Shown here: piece by piece, positions 1 through 6,661 of the stretch
How positions within the stretch are numbered: position 1 is the stretch's first letter
Layout of the letters: each line of letters starts with the position of its first letter
NCBI GenBank assembly: GCA_027306915.1
Contig: DAHUYW010000061.1
Location: forward strand, 1 to 12,329
From: Spirochaetales bacterium
GTDB lineage: Bacteria; Spirochaetota; Spirochaetia; DAHUYW01
Length of the DNA stretch: 12,329 nucleotides
Direction: 5' to 3'
Made by a program: the position numbers and the translations under genes
The notes under the pieces: model-generated
Seen by the model: only the letters and a program-made list of their open reading frames with translations
What the model was told of the DNA's origin: nothing
Databases searched by the model: none

Positions 1-198
1 TTGCCGTTGATCTACCTCAACGACCCCGGCAAATACACGCTCGCAATCGGTCTGGGCAACTTCATCGGAAGCTACTCTACGCAGTGGAACGTGCTGCTCG
101 CGGCGGCGGTGATCGTGGTGATTCCGCCGGTGATCCTCTTCTTTGTCGGCCAGCGCTACTTCGTAGAGGGAGTGACGCTGACGGGAATCAAGGCGTAA
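1..198 (+). CDS. Sugar ABC transporter permease, MalG type (C-terminal part)
   Basis: This is the last 65 residues of a gene that begins before the window. The frame is open from base 1 and stops at TAA 196-198. The fragment carries one clear membrane helix near residues 32-50, preceded by the loop with SYSTQWN. It ends in QRYFVEGVTLTGIKA, the usual C-terminus of MalG-type inner-membrane permeases (QRxFVxGxTxGAVKG), which form half of the channel in carbohydrate importers. The EAA loop that contacts the ATPase lies outside the window. The next gene is a binding protein with its own leader 224 bases downstream, followed by a full set of permeases. This permease therefore probably belongs to a separate transporter lying upstream. 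The family call is firm; the substrate cannot be read. Confidence 0.88.
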   Translation: MPLIYLNDPGKYTLAIGLGNFIGSYSTQWNVLLAAAVIVVIPPVILFFVGQRYFVEGVTLTGIKA

Positions 199-354
199 GA
201 GGCATATTGCATCCGTCGGGCGAGACGGGTCGGCGATGTGGGTCGGCATCTTTCCTGCCCTCAAGCGGACTCCGTTCGCCACCTGAAGTCGGATTTGTAT
301 CCATTTTGTACGGAATACTCTGCTTGTAGCTCGGTGGGGAGTGTCGGTAGGCTG

Positions 355-385
355 TGCTCAGTACTCGTATTGTCAGTACTGGGCA
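355..385. promoter_or_regulatory. Candidate operator palindrome upstream of the binding-protein gene
   Basis: The halves TGCTCAGTACT (355-365) and AGTACTGGGCA (375-385) are inverted repeats matching at 10 of 11 positions, with a 9-base spacer. The site lies 37 bases before the ATG at 423, where a regulator of the sugar-uptake operon would be expected to bind. I could not pick out a convincing -35/-10 pair around it, and no regulator gene is adjacent, so the binding protein is unknown. A structured mRNA leader is the alternative. The rest of 199-422 holds two short hairpins (213-228 and 265-279) without T-runs and no gene that I can support. Confidence 0.45.
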
Positions 386-422
386 GACAATCAACAAAAG
401 ATACAGGAGGATTGGCAAGCAG

Positions 423-1676
423 ATGAATCACAAACGTTTTGTGCTCGTAGGGCTTATGCTCGCCCTCGCGAGCCTGCCGCTGTTCGCAGGTGGACAGAAG
501 GAGAAGGCGGCGATGACCGGCGCGACAAGCGGCACCGTCACCGTCTGGCACTATTTCAGCGTGGCAAGCCAGGTACAGGAGCTCAAGGATCTGGCGGCCC
601 TGTACAACAAGAACATGCCCAACGTCCACATCGACTATGTCTTCGTGCCTTACGACCAGCTTCCGAACAAGATAGTCGCTGCGGCTGCGGCCAGCACCGG
701 GCCCGATGTCGTAGTCTACAACGGACCTGACGTGGGCCAGTTCGTCGACGCGAAGGCGATCGCCGACATGAGCCCCTACTGGAACTCCTTCGCGGACAAG
801 GATCTCTTTGTCCCTGCGGTTATTCACTCGATTGACGGAAAGGTCTACGGGGTGCAGGGATACGTTAATCTCTTGGGTCTGTGGTACAACAAGGACATCC
901 TCGACAAGCTCGGGCTTCAGCCCCCGACGACCATCGACGAGCTGACCGCGGACCTGGCGAAGATCACCGCAGCCGGATACAAGGGGATCACCCTCACGGG
1001 CAAACCGAACGACCAGGGCGAGTGGCAGGCCTACCCCTGGCTTTCAGCCTACGGCTGGTCCTACTCCAATCCAAGCTCCTCGTCGCTTGAGCAGGCATTC
1101 GGTCTGTTGACCTCGTGGGTGGACAAAGGCTACCTCTCGCGCATCGTCGTTACCTGGGGTCAGTCCGCGCCCTTCCAGGCCTTCACGGTCGGCGACGTTG
1201 CCTTCGCCGAGAACGGCAACTGGCAGCTGGGGACCGCTAAGGCTCATGCCAAGTTCAACTACGGTGTGGCTCCGATGCCCGCAGGCAGCCATGGAGCGAA
1301 AGTCTATCTTGGCGGCGAGGCGGAGTCGATCGGCGGTTTCTCGAAGAATCCGCAGCTCGCCTGGGACTACCTGAAGGGTAGCTACTTCAGCAAGGAGGGC
1401 CAGCTCATTGCCTTCCGCGACGTTGGGAGCATTCCCTCCCGCAAGGATGCTGCATCCGATCCTCAGGTGACGAGCGATGCGCTCCTTGCACCCTTTGCGC
1501 AAGAGGTGCAGAATGCCGGCGCGCTCTATCCGCCGGATGCGGGACCGGTGACCAAGGTTCAGAACGCGCAGCTCGTCGTGGGTCAGCAGTGGAGCGCGGT
1601 TATCGCGGGTCAGGAGACCCCGGCCGCAGGCGCCAAGAAGGCCGTTGCGGGCGTCGCCTCCGAGCTCGGCAAGTAA
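423..1676 (+). CDS. Periplasmic sugar-binding protein of an ABC importer
   Basis: This is a family 1 (MalE-like) extracellular solute-binding protein of 417 residues, the usual size. It captures a sugar or oligosaccharide outside the inner membrane and delivers it to the two permeases encoded next. The ATG at 423 is chosen because CAGGAGG (403-409) sits at good spacing and the protein then opens with a signal peptide: MNHKR, a hydrophobic stretch at residues 6-21, and probable cleavage after LPLFA (residue 22) before GGQKEK. An in-frame ATG at 354 would add 23 residues ahead of the signal and is unlikely. There is no cysteine at the cleavage site, so it should be soluble rather than a lipoprotein. 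Family features include TVTVWHYFS at the mature N-terminus, GPDVVVYNG, LWYNKDILDKLGLQPPTT, and the pattern of large hydrophobic and Trp residues typical of sugar binders. The specific sugar cannot be read from the sequence. Confidence 0.93.
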   Translation: MNHKRFVLVGLMLALASLPLFAGGQKEKAAMTGATSGTVTVWHYFSVASQVQELKDLAALYNKNMPNVHIDYVFVPYDQLPNKIVAAAAASTGPDVVVYNGPDVGQFVDAKAIADMSPYWNSFADKDLFVPAVIHSIDGKVYGVQGYVNLLGLWYNKDILDKLGLQPPTTIDELTADLAKITAAGYKGITLTGKPNDQGEWQAYPWLSAYGWSYSNPSSSSLEQAFGLLTSWVDKGYLSRIVVTWGQSAPFQAFTVGDVAFAENGNWQLGTAKAHAKFNYGVAPMPAGSHGAKVYLGGEAESIGGFSKNPQLAWDYLKGSYFSKEGQLIAFRDVGSIPSRKDAASDPQVTSDALLAPFAQEVQNAGALYPPDAGPVTKVQNAQLVVGQQWSAVIAGQETPAAGAKKAVAGVASELGK

Positions 1677-1707
1677 CCCGGCTCTCGTAGCGATTGGAAT
1701 TAACGTC

Positions 1708-1742
1708 GGCAGGCGGACCGTCGGCCCGCCTGCCCTCCTTTT
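1708..1742 (+). terminator. Hairpin between binding-protein and permease genes
   Basis: GGCAGGCGG (1708-1716) pairs perfectly with CCGCCTGCC (1726-1734) around a 9-base loop, followed by CTCCTTTTC. The stem is strong and the T-run is short. It starts 32 bases after the binding-protein stop and ends about 45 bases before the permease start. That is where many sugar ABC operons carry a leaky terminator or RNA-stabilising hairpin that keeps binding-protein mRNA above permease mRNA. Confidence 0.6.
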
Positions 1743-1779
1743 CATGCCCGCAGGATAGAAGCCCGAGGAGGTTGGTCAG

Positions 1780-2700
1780 TTGAAGGTGTCGGAGTCGAGG
1801 GGTGTTGCGGCGTCAAGACCACGAGGCAATCGCCGTGCCGGCTACTGGCCCTTCGTAATCCCCGCAGCGGTCTTTCTCCTGCTTCTGGCCCTCTATCCCT
1901 TCGTTAGCCTCATCTGGATGACCCTGAGCGACGTGTCGGCGGTCAACATCGTCCGAGGGGGCTGGCCCTTCATAGGGCTCAAGAACTTCGAGACTCTCTT
2001 CCACATGTCGGATGCGATCCTTGCGCTCAAGAACACCCTGATCTTCGTGGCGGTCGTCGTGGGTATCGGCATGCTGGGCGGCCTGGGGGCGGCCACCCTG
2101 CTTCAGGCGAAGGGGCGGCTCTCCGCCGTTGGCCTCGGCCTCATGGTCTTTACCTGGGCAATGCCGCCCGTAGTGCTCGGGAGTCTCTGGAAGTTTCTCC
2201 TTCTCCCAAACGGCTTGATCAATGACGTCATCACCCAGCTCCACCTTGTCGCGAAGGGTCCGCTCTGGCTCGTACAGGGGAATCTGGTTCTCCTGACGGT
2301 TGCCCTGGTGAACTCATGGGCCGTGGTGCCGTTCAGCGCCCTCGTCTACCGGGCCGCCCTCGTCGACATTCCCCTCGAGCTCCTCGATGCAGCCTCGGTG
2401 GACGGCGCCTCGAAATTCCAGCGCTTCATGCGGATCAAGCTGCCCCTGCTCATGCCGATTACGCTCATCCTCACGGTTCTGACCGTGGTCTACGCTTTCA
2501 GGAGCTTTGATTTCATCTACGTCATGACCTATGGCGGGCCCGGGGTTGCGAGCACGACCCTTCCTTTCTTGAGCTATAGGCTTTCGTTCGTGCAGTACAA
2601 GTACGCCTTGGGGGCGACCGTAGCGGTATTTACGATTCTCATCGTGTTCGTGCTTGCCTTCGTCTACGTGCGGGCGACGAAGCGGACGGAGGGAACGTGA
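1780..2700 (+). CDS. Sugar ABC transporter permease, MalF type
   Basis: This inner-membrane permease of 306 residues is one of the two channel subunits that take substrate from the binding protein encoded upstream. Six membrane helices are visible, near residues 23-45, 85-110, 115-138, 165-195, 224-250 and 270-300. The EAA loop that docks on the ATPase is present around residues 198-225, reading LLDAASVDGASKFQRF followed by IKLPLL. The start is TTG at 1780, 9 bases after GAGGAG (1765-1770). GTG at 1786 is the only close alternative and is spaced too far from that site. The stop TGA (2698-2700) overlaps the GTG start of the next permease, which indicates translational coupling. Length and topology match MalF/UgpA-type permeases without the long N-terminal extension of E. 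coli MalF. Confidence 0.93.
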   Translation: MKVSESRGVAASRPRGNRRAGYWPFVIPAAVFLLLLALYPFVSLIWMTLSDVSAVNIVRGGWPFIGLKNFETLFHMSDAILALKNTLIFVAVVVGIGMLGGLGAATLLQAKGRLSAVGLGLMVFTWAMPPVVLGSLWKFLLLPNGLINDVITQLHLVAKGPLWLVQGNLVLLTVALVNSWAVVPFSALVYRAALVDIPLELLDAASVDGASKFQRFMRIKLPLLMPITLILTVLTVVYAFRSFDFIYVMTYGGPGVASTTLPFLSYRLSFVQYKYALGATVAVFTILIVFVLAFVYVRATKRTEGT

Positions 2701-3536
2701 GGAAACCAAAGAGCCTCGAGGAAAAGAGAGCCACCCCGTGGGCGCTCGTGGGAGTGGCATTTCTCATTCTGCTGTATGGGATTCCGCTCGTTTGGCTCGT
2801 GGCAACCTCGTTCAAGGACAACCGGGAGGTCTTTGCGAATCCCGGCGGCGTGATCTTCACGCCCTCGTTCCAGGGTTACGAGGGAATCGTGCAGGGGGGA
2901 ACCCTCGGCCAGGCCGCTCTCAACTCCGCAATCATCTCGATCGGGACCACGCTCCTTACCATCGGAATCGGAATCCCGACGGCCTATGGTCTCGACCGAT
3001 CGAGAGGCACCCTTCTCACGGTCGGGCTCGGGGTCCTGGTGCTTCTGCAGATGATCCCTCAGACGGCGACCATCATCCCCCTCTACCGCGTCCTGGGCGC
3101 ATGGCGACTCCTCGGCACGCTTCCGGGGGTAATTCTCGCGGATACCGCGCTCTTTCTCCCCTTCACCGTTCTCGTGCTTCGTCCCTTTGTGGGCGGCCTG
3201 CCGCGCGAGATCGAAGAAGCGGCCTCGATCGACGGAGCAAGCACCTGGACTACCTTCATCCGCATCATCGTGCCCCTCATGAGTAACGGGATCGCGACGG
3301 CCGCCTCCCTCGTTTTCATTCTCTCCTGGGGAGAGTTCCTGTACGCAATAAGCATCCTCACGAATCCGACGACCTATCCCATTAGCGCCCTCATTAGCCA
3401 GCAGATCTCGGCTTATGGGACGAGCTGGTCCGGGCTCATGGCCCTTGCAGTGGTCGGATCGCTTCCGATTCTCCTCGTGTTCGTCGTTGCTCAGAGGCGC
3501 CTGGCAAGCGGCCTCTCCCTCGGCGCGGTGAAGTAG
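2697..3536 (+). CDS. Sugar ABC transporter permease, MalG type
   Basis: This is the second channel subunit of the importer, 279 residues, a normal length for MalG/UgpE permeases. The GTG start shares four bases (GTGA) with the stop of the previous gene and is preceded by GGAGGG (2688-2693). Six helices are recognisable, the first near residues 15-36. The conserved loop after it reads FKDNREVF. The EAA loop, with EEAASIDGAS at residues 173-182 and IIVPL after it, is the coupling site for the ATPase. The C-terminus QRRLASGLSLGAVK is the family signature. The gene closes the plus-strand transporter operon: it stops at 3534-3536, only 2 bases from the convergent ATPase gene. Confidence 0.93.
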   Translation: MRKPKSLEEKRATPWALVGVAFLILLYGIPLVWLVATSFKDNREVFANPGGVIFTPSFQGYEGIVQGGTLGQAALNSAIISIGTTLLTIGIGIPTAYGLDRSRGTLLTVGLGVLVLLQMIPQTATIIPLYRVLGAWRLLGTLPGVILADTALFLPFTVLVLRPFVGGLPREIEEAASIDGASTWTTFIRIIVPLMSNGIATAASLVFILSWGEFLYAISILTNPTTYPISALISQQISAYGTSWSGLMALAVVGSLPILLVFVVAQRRLASGLSLGAVK

Positions 3537-3538
3537 CG

Positions 3539-4699
3539 TCAGCGCGGCTGCGGCGCCTCGCGCGGCCCCGATGCTTCATCGAAGCCAAAGGAGCCAAGAA
3601 GCCGCTCGGTCTCGACGCTGAAGATGTTGCCGCGGCGGAAACGTAAGGAAACGCTCTGCCCGCGGGCGAGGCTTGGGAGCTCGCCGAACGGAGCGCGCGC
3701 AAGGAGCTGGCCGCTCCGCTCGCCAAAGCGAAGATGAACATAAAGGCTCGCCCCCTCGGGCATCAGGGCGAGAATCGTGAGCCTTCCCATCTCCTCCCCG
3801 GGGTTTGGGATGATCTCAAGGTCCTCGGGACGTACGTGGACAATGACAATCCTCCCTGCGTAGGGAGCGCACTCCTCGGGCAGTGGAATGAAGCAATAGG
3901 GATCGGCCTGGGGAACCAGCACCAGACCGTAGGCCGCCCGGTGTACCTCGCCTTTCAGCAGGTTGGTCCTCGGATTGGCGGTGAACTCGGCCACGGCAAC
4001 CGTCCTGGGAGAGGAGTAGATCTCCGAAGCCTCTCCGATCTGGAGCAGCCCGCCATCCTTCATAACGGCGATCCGATCGGCGAGGATCATCGCCTCGCTC
4101 TGATCGTGCGTAACGTAGAGCGAGGTCGCGCCGACGGTCTCATGCACCCGCCTCAGGTGAGTGCGAACCGAGGTCCGGAGGTCGGGGTCGAGGCTGGAGA
4201 GGGGCTCGTCAAAGAGCAGGACGCTTGGCCTCGCGGCAATGGTGCGCGCCAGGGCGACCCGCTGCTGCTGGCCGCCGCTCAGGGTCCTCGGGCGGCGGCT
4301 CTCGAATCCTGACAGCTCGACTATCTCCAAGGCCTCGGACGTGCGGCGGGAAACCTCCTGTCGGGATAGGCCCCGTACCTTGAGCCCAAAAGCCACATTC
4401 TGGAAGACCGTCATGTGGGGGTACAGGGCATAGTGCTGGAACACCATCCCGATATCGCGGTCGCGTGGGGGTAGGTCGATGCCCGCGGGGCCGGAGAAGA
4501 CGTACCGATCCCCGATCCGGATCTTGCCCCCGCTCGGCCGCTCGAGCCCCGCGACACATCGCAGCATGGTGGTTTTCCCGCAGCCGGTAGGTCCAAGAAT
4601 GACCAGAAACTCGCCGTCCGGGACATCGAGGGTAAGGTCCCTGACCGCGACCACCTCATTGAATCGTTTCTCGACCTTTTCGAATACCACGCCTGGCAT
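3539..4699 (-). CDS. Sugar ABC transporter ATP-binding protein, MalK/UgpC type
   Basis: This cytoplasmic ATPase of 386 residues powers carbohydrate importers. All nucleotide-binding motifs are intact: Walker A GPTGCGKTT (36-44, Lys42), Q-loop Gln88 in MVFQHYALYPHM, signature LSGGQQQR (140-147), Walker B VLLFDEP with Asp164 and Glu165, D-loop SLD (169-171) and His198 in VTHDQSEA. Residues from about 235 to 370 form the TOBE/OB regulatory region of the MalK group, which separates it from ATPases of other transporter classes. It is the natural partner of the two permeases whose genes converge on it. Being on the other strand, it is controlled separately, and it could also serve the transporter whose permease ends at 198, as shared MsmX-type ATPases do; that sharing is inference. 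The ATG at 4699 has only a weak ribosome site. The last 16 residues, rich in Pro, Arg and Glu, look unstructured. Confidence 0.93.
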   Translation of the reverse strand: MPGVVFEKVEKRFNEVVAVRDLTLDVPDGEFLVILGPTGCGKTTMLRCVAGLERPSGGKIRIGDRYVFSGPAGIDLPPRDRDIGMVFQHYALYPHMTVFQNVAFGLKVRGLSRQEVSRRTSEALEIVELSGFESRRPRTLSGGQQQRVALARTIAARPSVLLFDEPLSSLDPDLRTSVRTHLRRVHETVGATSLYVTHDQSEAMILADRIAVMKDGGLLQIGEASEIYSSPRTVAVAEFTANPRTNLLKGEVHRAAYGLVLVPQADPYCFIPLPEECAPYAGRIVIVHVRPEDLEIIPNPGEEMGRLTILALMPEGASLYVHLRFGERSGQLLARAPFGELPSLARGQSVSLRFRRGNIFSVETERLLGSFGFDEASGPREAPQPR

Positions 4700-4752
4700 C
4701 TTGATCCCACGCCTCGTCGGTCAGCCCCCGAAGAGCACACCATCCGGCATTT

Positions 4753-4763
4753 CATAATATACT
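4753..4763. promoter_or_regulatory. AT-rich -10-like element between divergent genes
   Basis: The 140-base gap between the ATPase start (4699) and the acetyltransferase start (4840) contains one AT-rich island. On the plus strand it offers CATAAT (4753-4758) and TATACT (4758-4763), each 5 of 6 to the -10 consensus. On the minus strand it reads AGTATATTATG. No good -35 hexamer sits at the right distance on either strand. The ATPase promoter must nonetheless lie in or upstream of this gap, and this island is the best -10 candidate for both directions. Confidence 0.3.
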
Positions 4764-4778
4764 GCTATCGTGGTCTCG

Positions 4779-4843
4779 ATGACCCTCACGGCTGCAGAGG
4801 ACCGATGACGAACCGCACTCTTCAGTTTACACTCGGAGAATGA
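4779..4843 (+). other. Two chained short ORFs leading into the acetyltransferase
   Basis: ATG 4779 opens a 9-codon ORF that stops at TGA 4806-4808. That stop overlaps ATG 4805, which opens a 12-codon ORF (MTNRTLQFTLGE) stopping at TGA 4841-4843. This second stop in turn overlaps the ATG at 4840 of the acetyltransferase. Both junctions are ATGA overlaps, the geometry of translational coupling. Neither short ORF has a strong ribosome site, and nothing in the peptides suggests a sensing role, so chance is possible. Confidence 0.35.
4805..4833 (+). promoter_or_regulatory. Possible promoter for leaderless acetyltransferase mRNA
   Basis: ATGACG (4805-4810) and TACACT (4828-4833) are separated by 17 bases and each match 4 of 6 sigma-70 consensus positions. 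The expected transcription start falls on or next to the ATG at 4840, which would give an mRNA with no leader. This would explain why that ATG has only CGGAGA directly against it instead of a spaced ribosome site. It is an alternative to the coupled short-ORF explanation of the same stretch. Confidence 0.3.
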
Positions 4844-5349
4844 TCGGGATACGACGAGCCGTGCGGAGCGACCTGCCGGCAATCGTCGCAATCTATAATC
4901 AGGCGGTCGTCAGCACGGTCGCGACCTTCGATATCGAGCCGAAAACGGTCGAAGCGCGCGAGCCCTGGTTCGCCGACCACGACGAGCGCTTCTCCATCTT
5001 CGTGACTGAGCGCGTTGGTCGGCTTGCCGGATGGAGCGCCCTCTCACGGTGGTCGGAGAGGCCCGCCTACGCGGACACCTGCGAGATATCGCTCTACGTG
5101 GACGAAGGTCAAAGGCGGCAGGGAATCGGCAGGGAGCTTATGCAGACGGCGATAGAGCATGCGGAGAGGGTCGGGTTTCATACGATACTCTCCCGGGTTG
5201 CCTCGGAGAACGCCGCGAGCATTCGTCTCCACGACAGTTTCGGATTCCTCCTCGTCGGAACGATGCGCGAGGTCGGCTTCAAGTTCGGCCGATATCTCGA
5301 CGTGGACGTCTTCCAGCTCATGCTGCCCAACGGGGCGCATTCGGTGTGA
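4840..5349 (+). CDS. GNAT N-acetyltransferase, phosphinothricin/methionine-sulfone type
   Basis: This cytoplasmic acetyltransferase of 169 residues transfers an acetyl group from acetyl-CoA to the amino group of a small molecule. The acetyl-CoA pyrophosphate-binding motif A reads QRRQGIGREL (91-100). Ahead of it, TCEISLYVD (80-88) contains the Glu82 found in the TxExSIYV segment of phosphinothricin and methionine sulfone/sulfoximine acetyltransferases. The N-terminal IRRAVRSDLPAIVAIYNQAV and the C-terminal LHDSFGF and VGTMREVGFKFG segments also fit that subfamily. Characterised members detoxify methionine sulfoximine-like compounds, and bar/pat genes give bialaphos resistance, but many homologues have unknown substrates. 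I claim the subfamily, not the substrate. The start is ATG 4840, with no well-spaced ribosome site (see the two preceding entries). The membrane-protein gene follows after 44 bases, so co-transcription is likely. Confidence 0.88.
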   Translation: MIGIRRAVRSDLPAIVAIYNQAVVSTVATFDIEPKTVEAREPWFADHDERFSIFVTERVGRLAGWSALSRWSERPAYADTCEISLYVDEGQRRQGIGRELMQTAIEHAERVGFHTILSRVASENAASIRLHDSFGFLLVGTMREVGFKFGRYLDVDVFQLMLPNGAHSV

Positions 5350-5393
5350 TGCGCCTTTTCGCGATAAGATTGCGGCAGAAAAGGAGTGAGCAC

Positions 5394-5837
5394 ATGAAAG
5401 ACCGACCCAAAGAGAACCAGCTGGGCGGCTACATTGCGGGAGTCATTTTCGACGGCGGACTGCTCTACGTCATGAACAGTCTCCCTGCATGGAAGGTCCC
5501 CTTCCTTCTCGGCAGCTACGGAGAGATCCTCTGGGCCGTCAACCTCTCGCTCACGATCCAGCTAGGGCTCAACCTCGCCCTCATCTTCTATCACCCGCTG
5601 TACTTCCATTACCTGGGTCAGGCGATCATGAGCGCAGCGAGCGTCCTGGCCCTCATCGTCATCGCGCAGATCTTTCCGATCGACCTTTCCTCCGTGCCGG
5701 GCATCGGAGCCCTTCCGTGGCTCAACCTGGCAGTCCGGGTAGCGCTCATAGCCGCCGCCTTCGGGAGCGCCATAGGGACGATCGTGAATGTCGTGCGATT
5801 TTTCGCTCGAGTGTTCAAGGGCGAAATGGAGGGGTGA
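5394..5837 (+). CDS. Small integral membrane protein of unknown function
   Basis: A 147-residue protein that I do not recognise. Four hydrophobic helices are visible, near residues 9-28, 44-66, 75-97 and 107-135, separated by short loops. The N-terminus is charged (MKDRPKENQ) and the C-terminus basic to acidic (FFARVFKGEMEG), which suggests an inner-membrane protein with both ends in the cytoplasm. The ATG at 5394 is supported by AAGGAGTG (5381-5388) at ideal spacing. An upstream extension of this frame runs through the acetyltransferase gene and should be ignored. It probably shares a transcript with the acetyltransferase and converges on the tetR-type gene, whose stop lies 12 bases beyond its own. 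No catalytic motif is seen. A small transporter accessory or stress-related membrane protein is conceivable but unsupported. Confidence 0.85.
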   Translation: MKDRPKENQLGGYIAGVIFDGGLLYVMNSLPAWKVPFLLGSYGEILWAVNLSLTIQLGLNLALIFYHPLYFHYLGQAIMSAASVLALIVIAQIFPIDLSSVPGIGALPWLNLAVRVALIAAAFGSAIGTIVNVVRFFARVFKGEMEG

Positions 5838-5842
5838 TCGGC

Positions 5843-5857
5843 CGGGCTATCAGCCCG
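5843..5857. terminator. Weak bidirectional hairpin between convergent genes
   Basis: CGGGC (5843-5847) and GCCCG (5853-5857) form a 5-pair stem with a 5-base loop in the junction of two convergent genes. The loop contains the regulator's stop codon. There is no T-run on either side, so if it terminates transcription it does so weakly. Confidence 0.25.
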
Positions 5858-6437
5858 CAACCTCCCGTGTCAGCAGCTCGACGTAGGACCTCCTCGTGCG
5901 CAAGTCTCTGAAGTCGATCCCGTCGAATCCTTGGAAGAGGGTCGGCATGAGGGCGGGAAGCAGGGCGGCCGAAAAGAGCCGAACCAGGCGGAGCTCAAGC
6001 TCCCGGCTGGCCGCGAGTCCCTGCTCTCGTTCGAGATCGGCCCGAATCCTGGCAAGAATCGAGGCAAGCAGTGCGCCGAACTCGCTTTCGGAGCTTCCCT
6101 CAAAGAGAGGCTCGTAGAGGTGCGCCCGCGTGACCCGCGGATACTGGATGGCGCCCTCGATAAGGTAGTCGAGAAGATCGCGGAGCCGCTGCGCAAGCGG
6201 CCGGGAGTCGTCGGCCGCGATCTCGGTAAGGTCGCCCGCGAGGTGGGTCAGCGTGGTCGCCATCGCCCTCTTGATGAGCTTGTCCTTCGAGCGGAAGTAG
6301 TAGTTGATCGCTGCGCTGTTGACCCCTGCCTCCTTCGCGATGCTCCGGATCGTGACGTTCTGAATGCCCTGCCGCTCGATGCAGGTGATGGCCGCATTGA
6401 CTATCTTGCCTTCCACTTCGCTTTCTTCGTCGCTCAC
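5850..6437 (-). CDS. TetR-family transcriptional regulator
   Basis: This is a DNA-binding repressor of 195 residues, the typical TetR size. The N-terminal domain has the family helix-turn-helix at residues 29-48, TIRSIAKEAGVNSAAINYYF, followed by RSKDKLI. The C-terminal ligand-binding and dimerisation domain is divergent as usual, so the inducer cannot be guessed. Two GTG starts are possible. I prefer 6437, because GAGGA lies 5 bases before it; GTG at 6455 would add six residues and lacks a ribosome site. The AT-rich inverted repeat at 6459-6476 lies just upstream and is a likely autoregulatory operator. The gene is divergent from the outer-membrane-type protein gene at 6662, so both could be controlled from the 224-base gap. 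That makes the secreted protein the best guess for a target. Confidence 0.92.
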   Translation of the reverse strand: MSDEESEVEGKIVNAAITCIERQGIQNVTIRSIAKEAGVNSAAINYYFRSKDKLIKRAMATTLTHLAGDLTEIAADDSRPLAQRLRDLLDYLIEGAIQYPRVTRAHLYEPLFEGSSESEFGALLASILARIRADLEREQGLAASRELELRLVRLFSAALLPALMPTLFQGFDGIDFRDLRTRRSYVELLTREVAG

Positions 6438-6458
6438 CTGCGTCCTCGTTATCACGAT

Positions 6459-6476
6459 TTCAAATGGATGATTGAA
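6459..6476. promoter_or_regulatory. Candidate TetR operator
   Basis: TTCAA (6459-6463) and TTGAA (6472-6476) form an inverted repeat with an 8-base spacer. Allowing one extra T, the arms extend to GATT(T)CAA and TTGAATC. Its 18-24 base size, AT-richness in a GC-rich region, and position just ahead of the TetR gene fit an autoregulatory operator. No binding evidence can be read from sequence. Confidence 0.45.
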
Positions 6477-6661
6477 TCACCGGCCTCATCCTACCCCCTC
6501 CCGGGAGGGAGCGCAAGCTGAAGCCGCGGGATCGGTCTCAGGGCGGCGGCGCCCGCGGGTCGCTTCCGGACATGTCGGTACATCCTTCCCACCGGATGAA
6601 GCCGGAAGCCCCCAACCCAGGTAATATCGATAATCCAACCTCCCTTCGTGAGGAGCGAGAA

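Noticed and set aside
213..228. Hairpin CCGTC-GGGCGA-GACGG after the first permease gene as a terminator
   Set aside because: The stem is only five to seven pairs and no T-run follows, so termination cannot be claimed.
370..391. TTGTCA (370-375) and GACAAT (386-391) as a promoter for the binding-protein gene
   Set aside because: The spacer is only 10 bases, too short for a sigma-70 promoter.
261..827. 188-codon minus-strand frame over the binding-protein leader and 5' end
   Set aside because: It covers the signal-peptide region of a well-supported gene, has no recognisable domain, and its composition is that of a codon-bias shadow.
1044..1745. 233-codon minus-strand frame inside the binding-protein gene
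   Set aside because: It lies antisense to well-conserved binding-protein sequence and shows no family features.
5931..6521. 196-codon plus-strand frame over the TetR-type gene
   Set aside because: The opposite strand has a textbook TetR helix-turn-helix with a ribosome site; this frame has no domain and runs through the operator.
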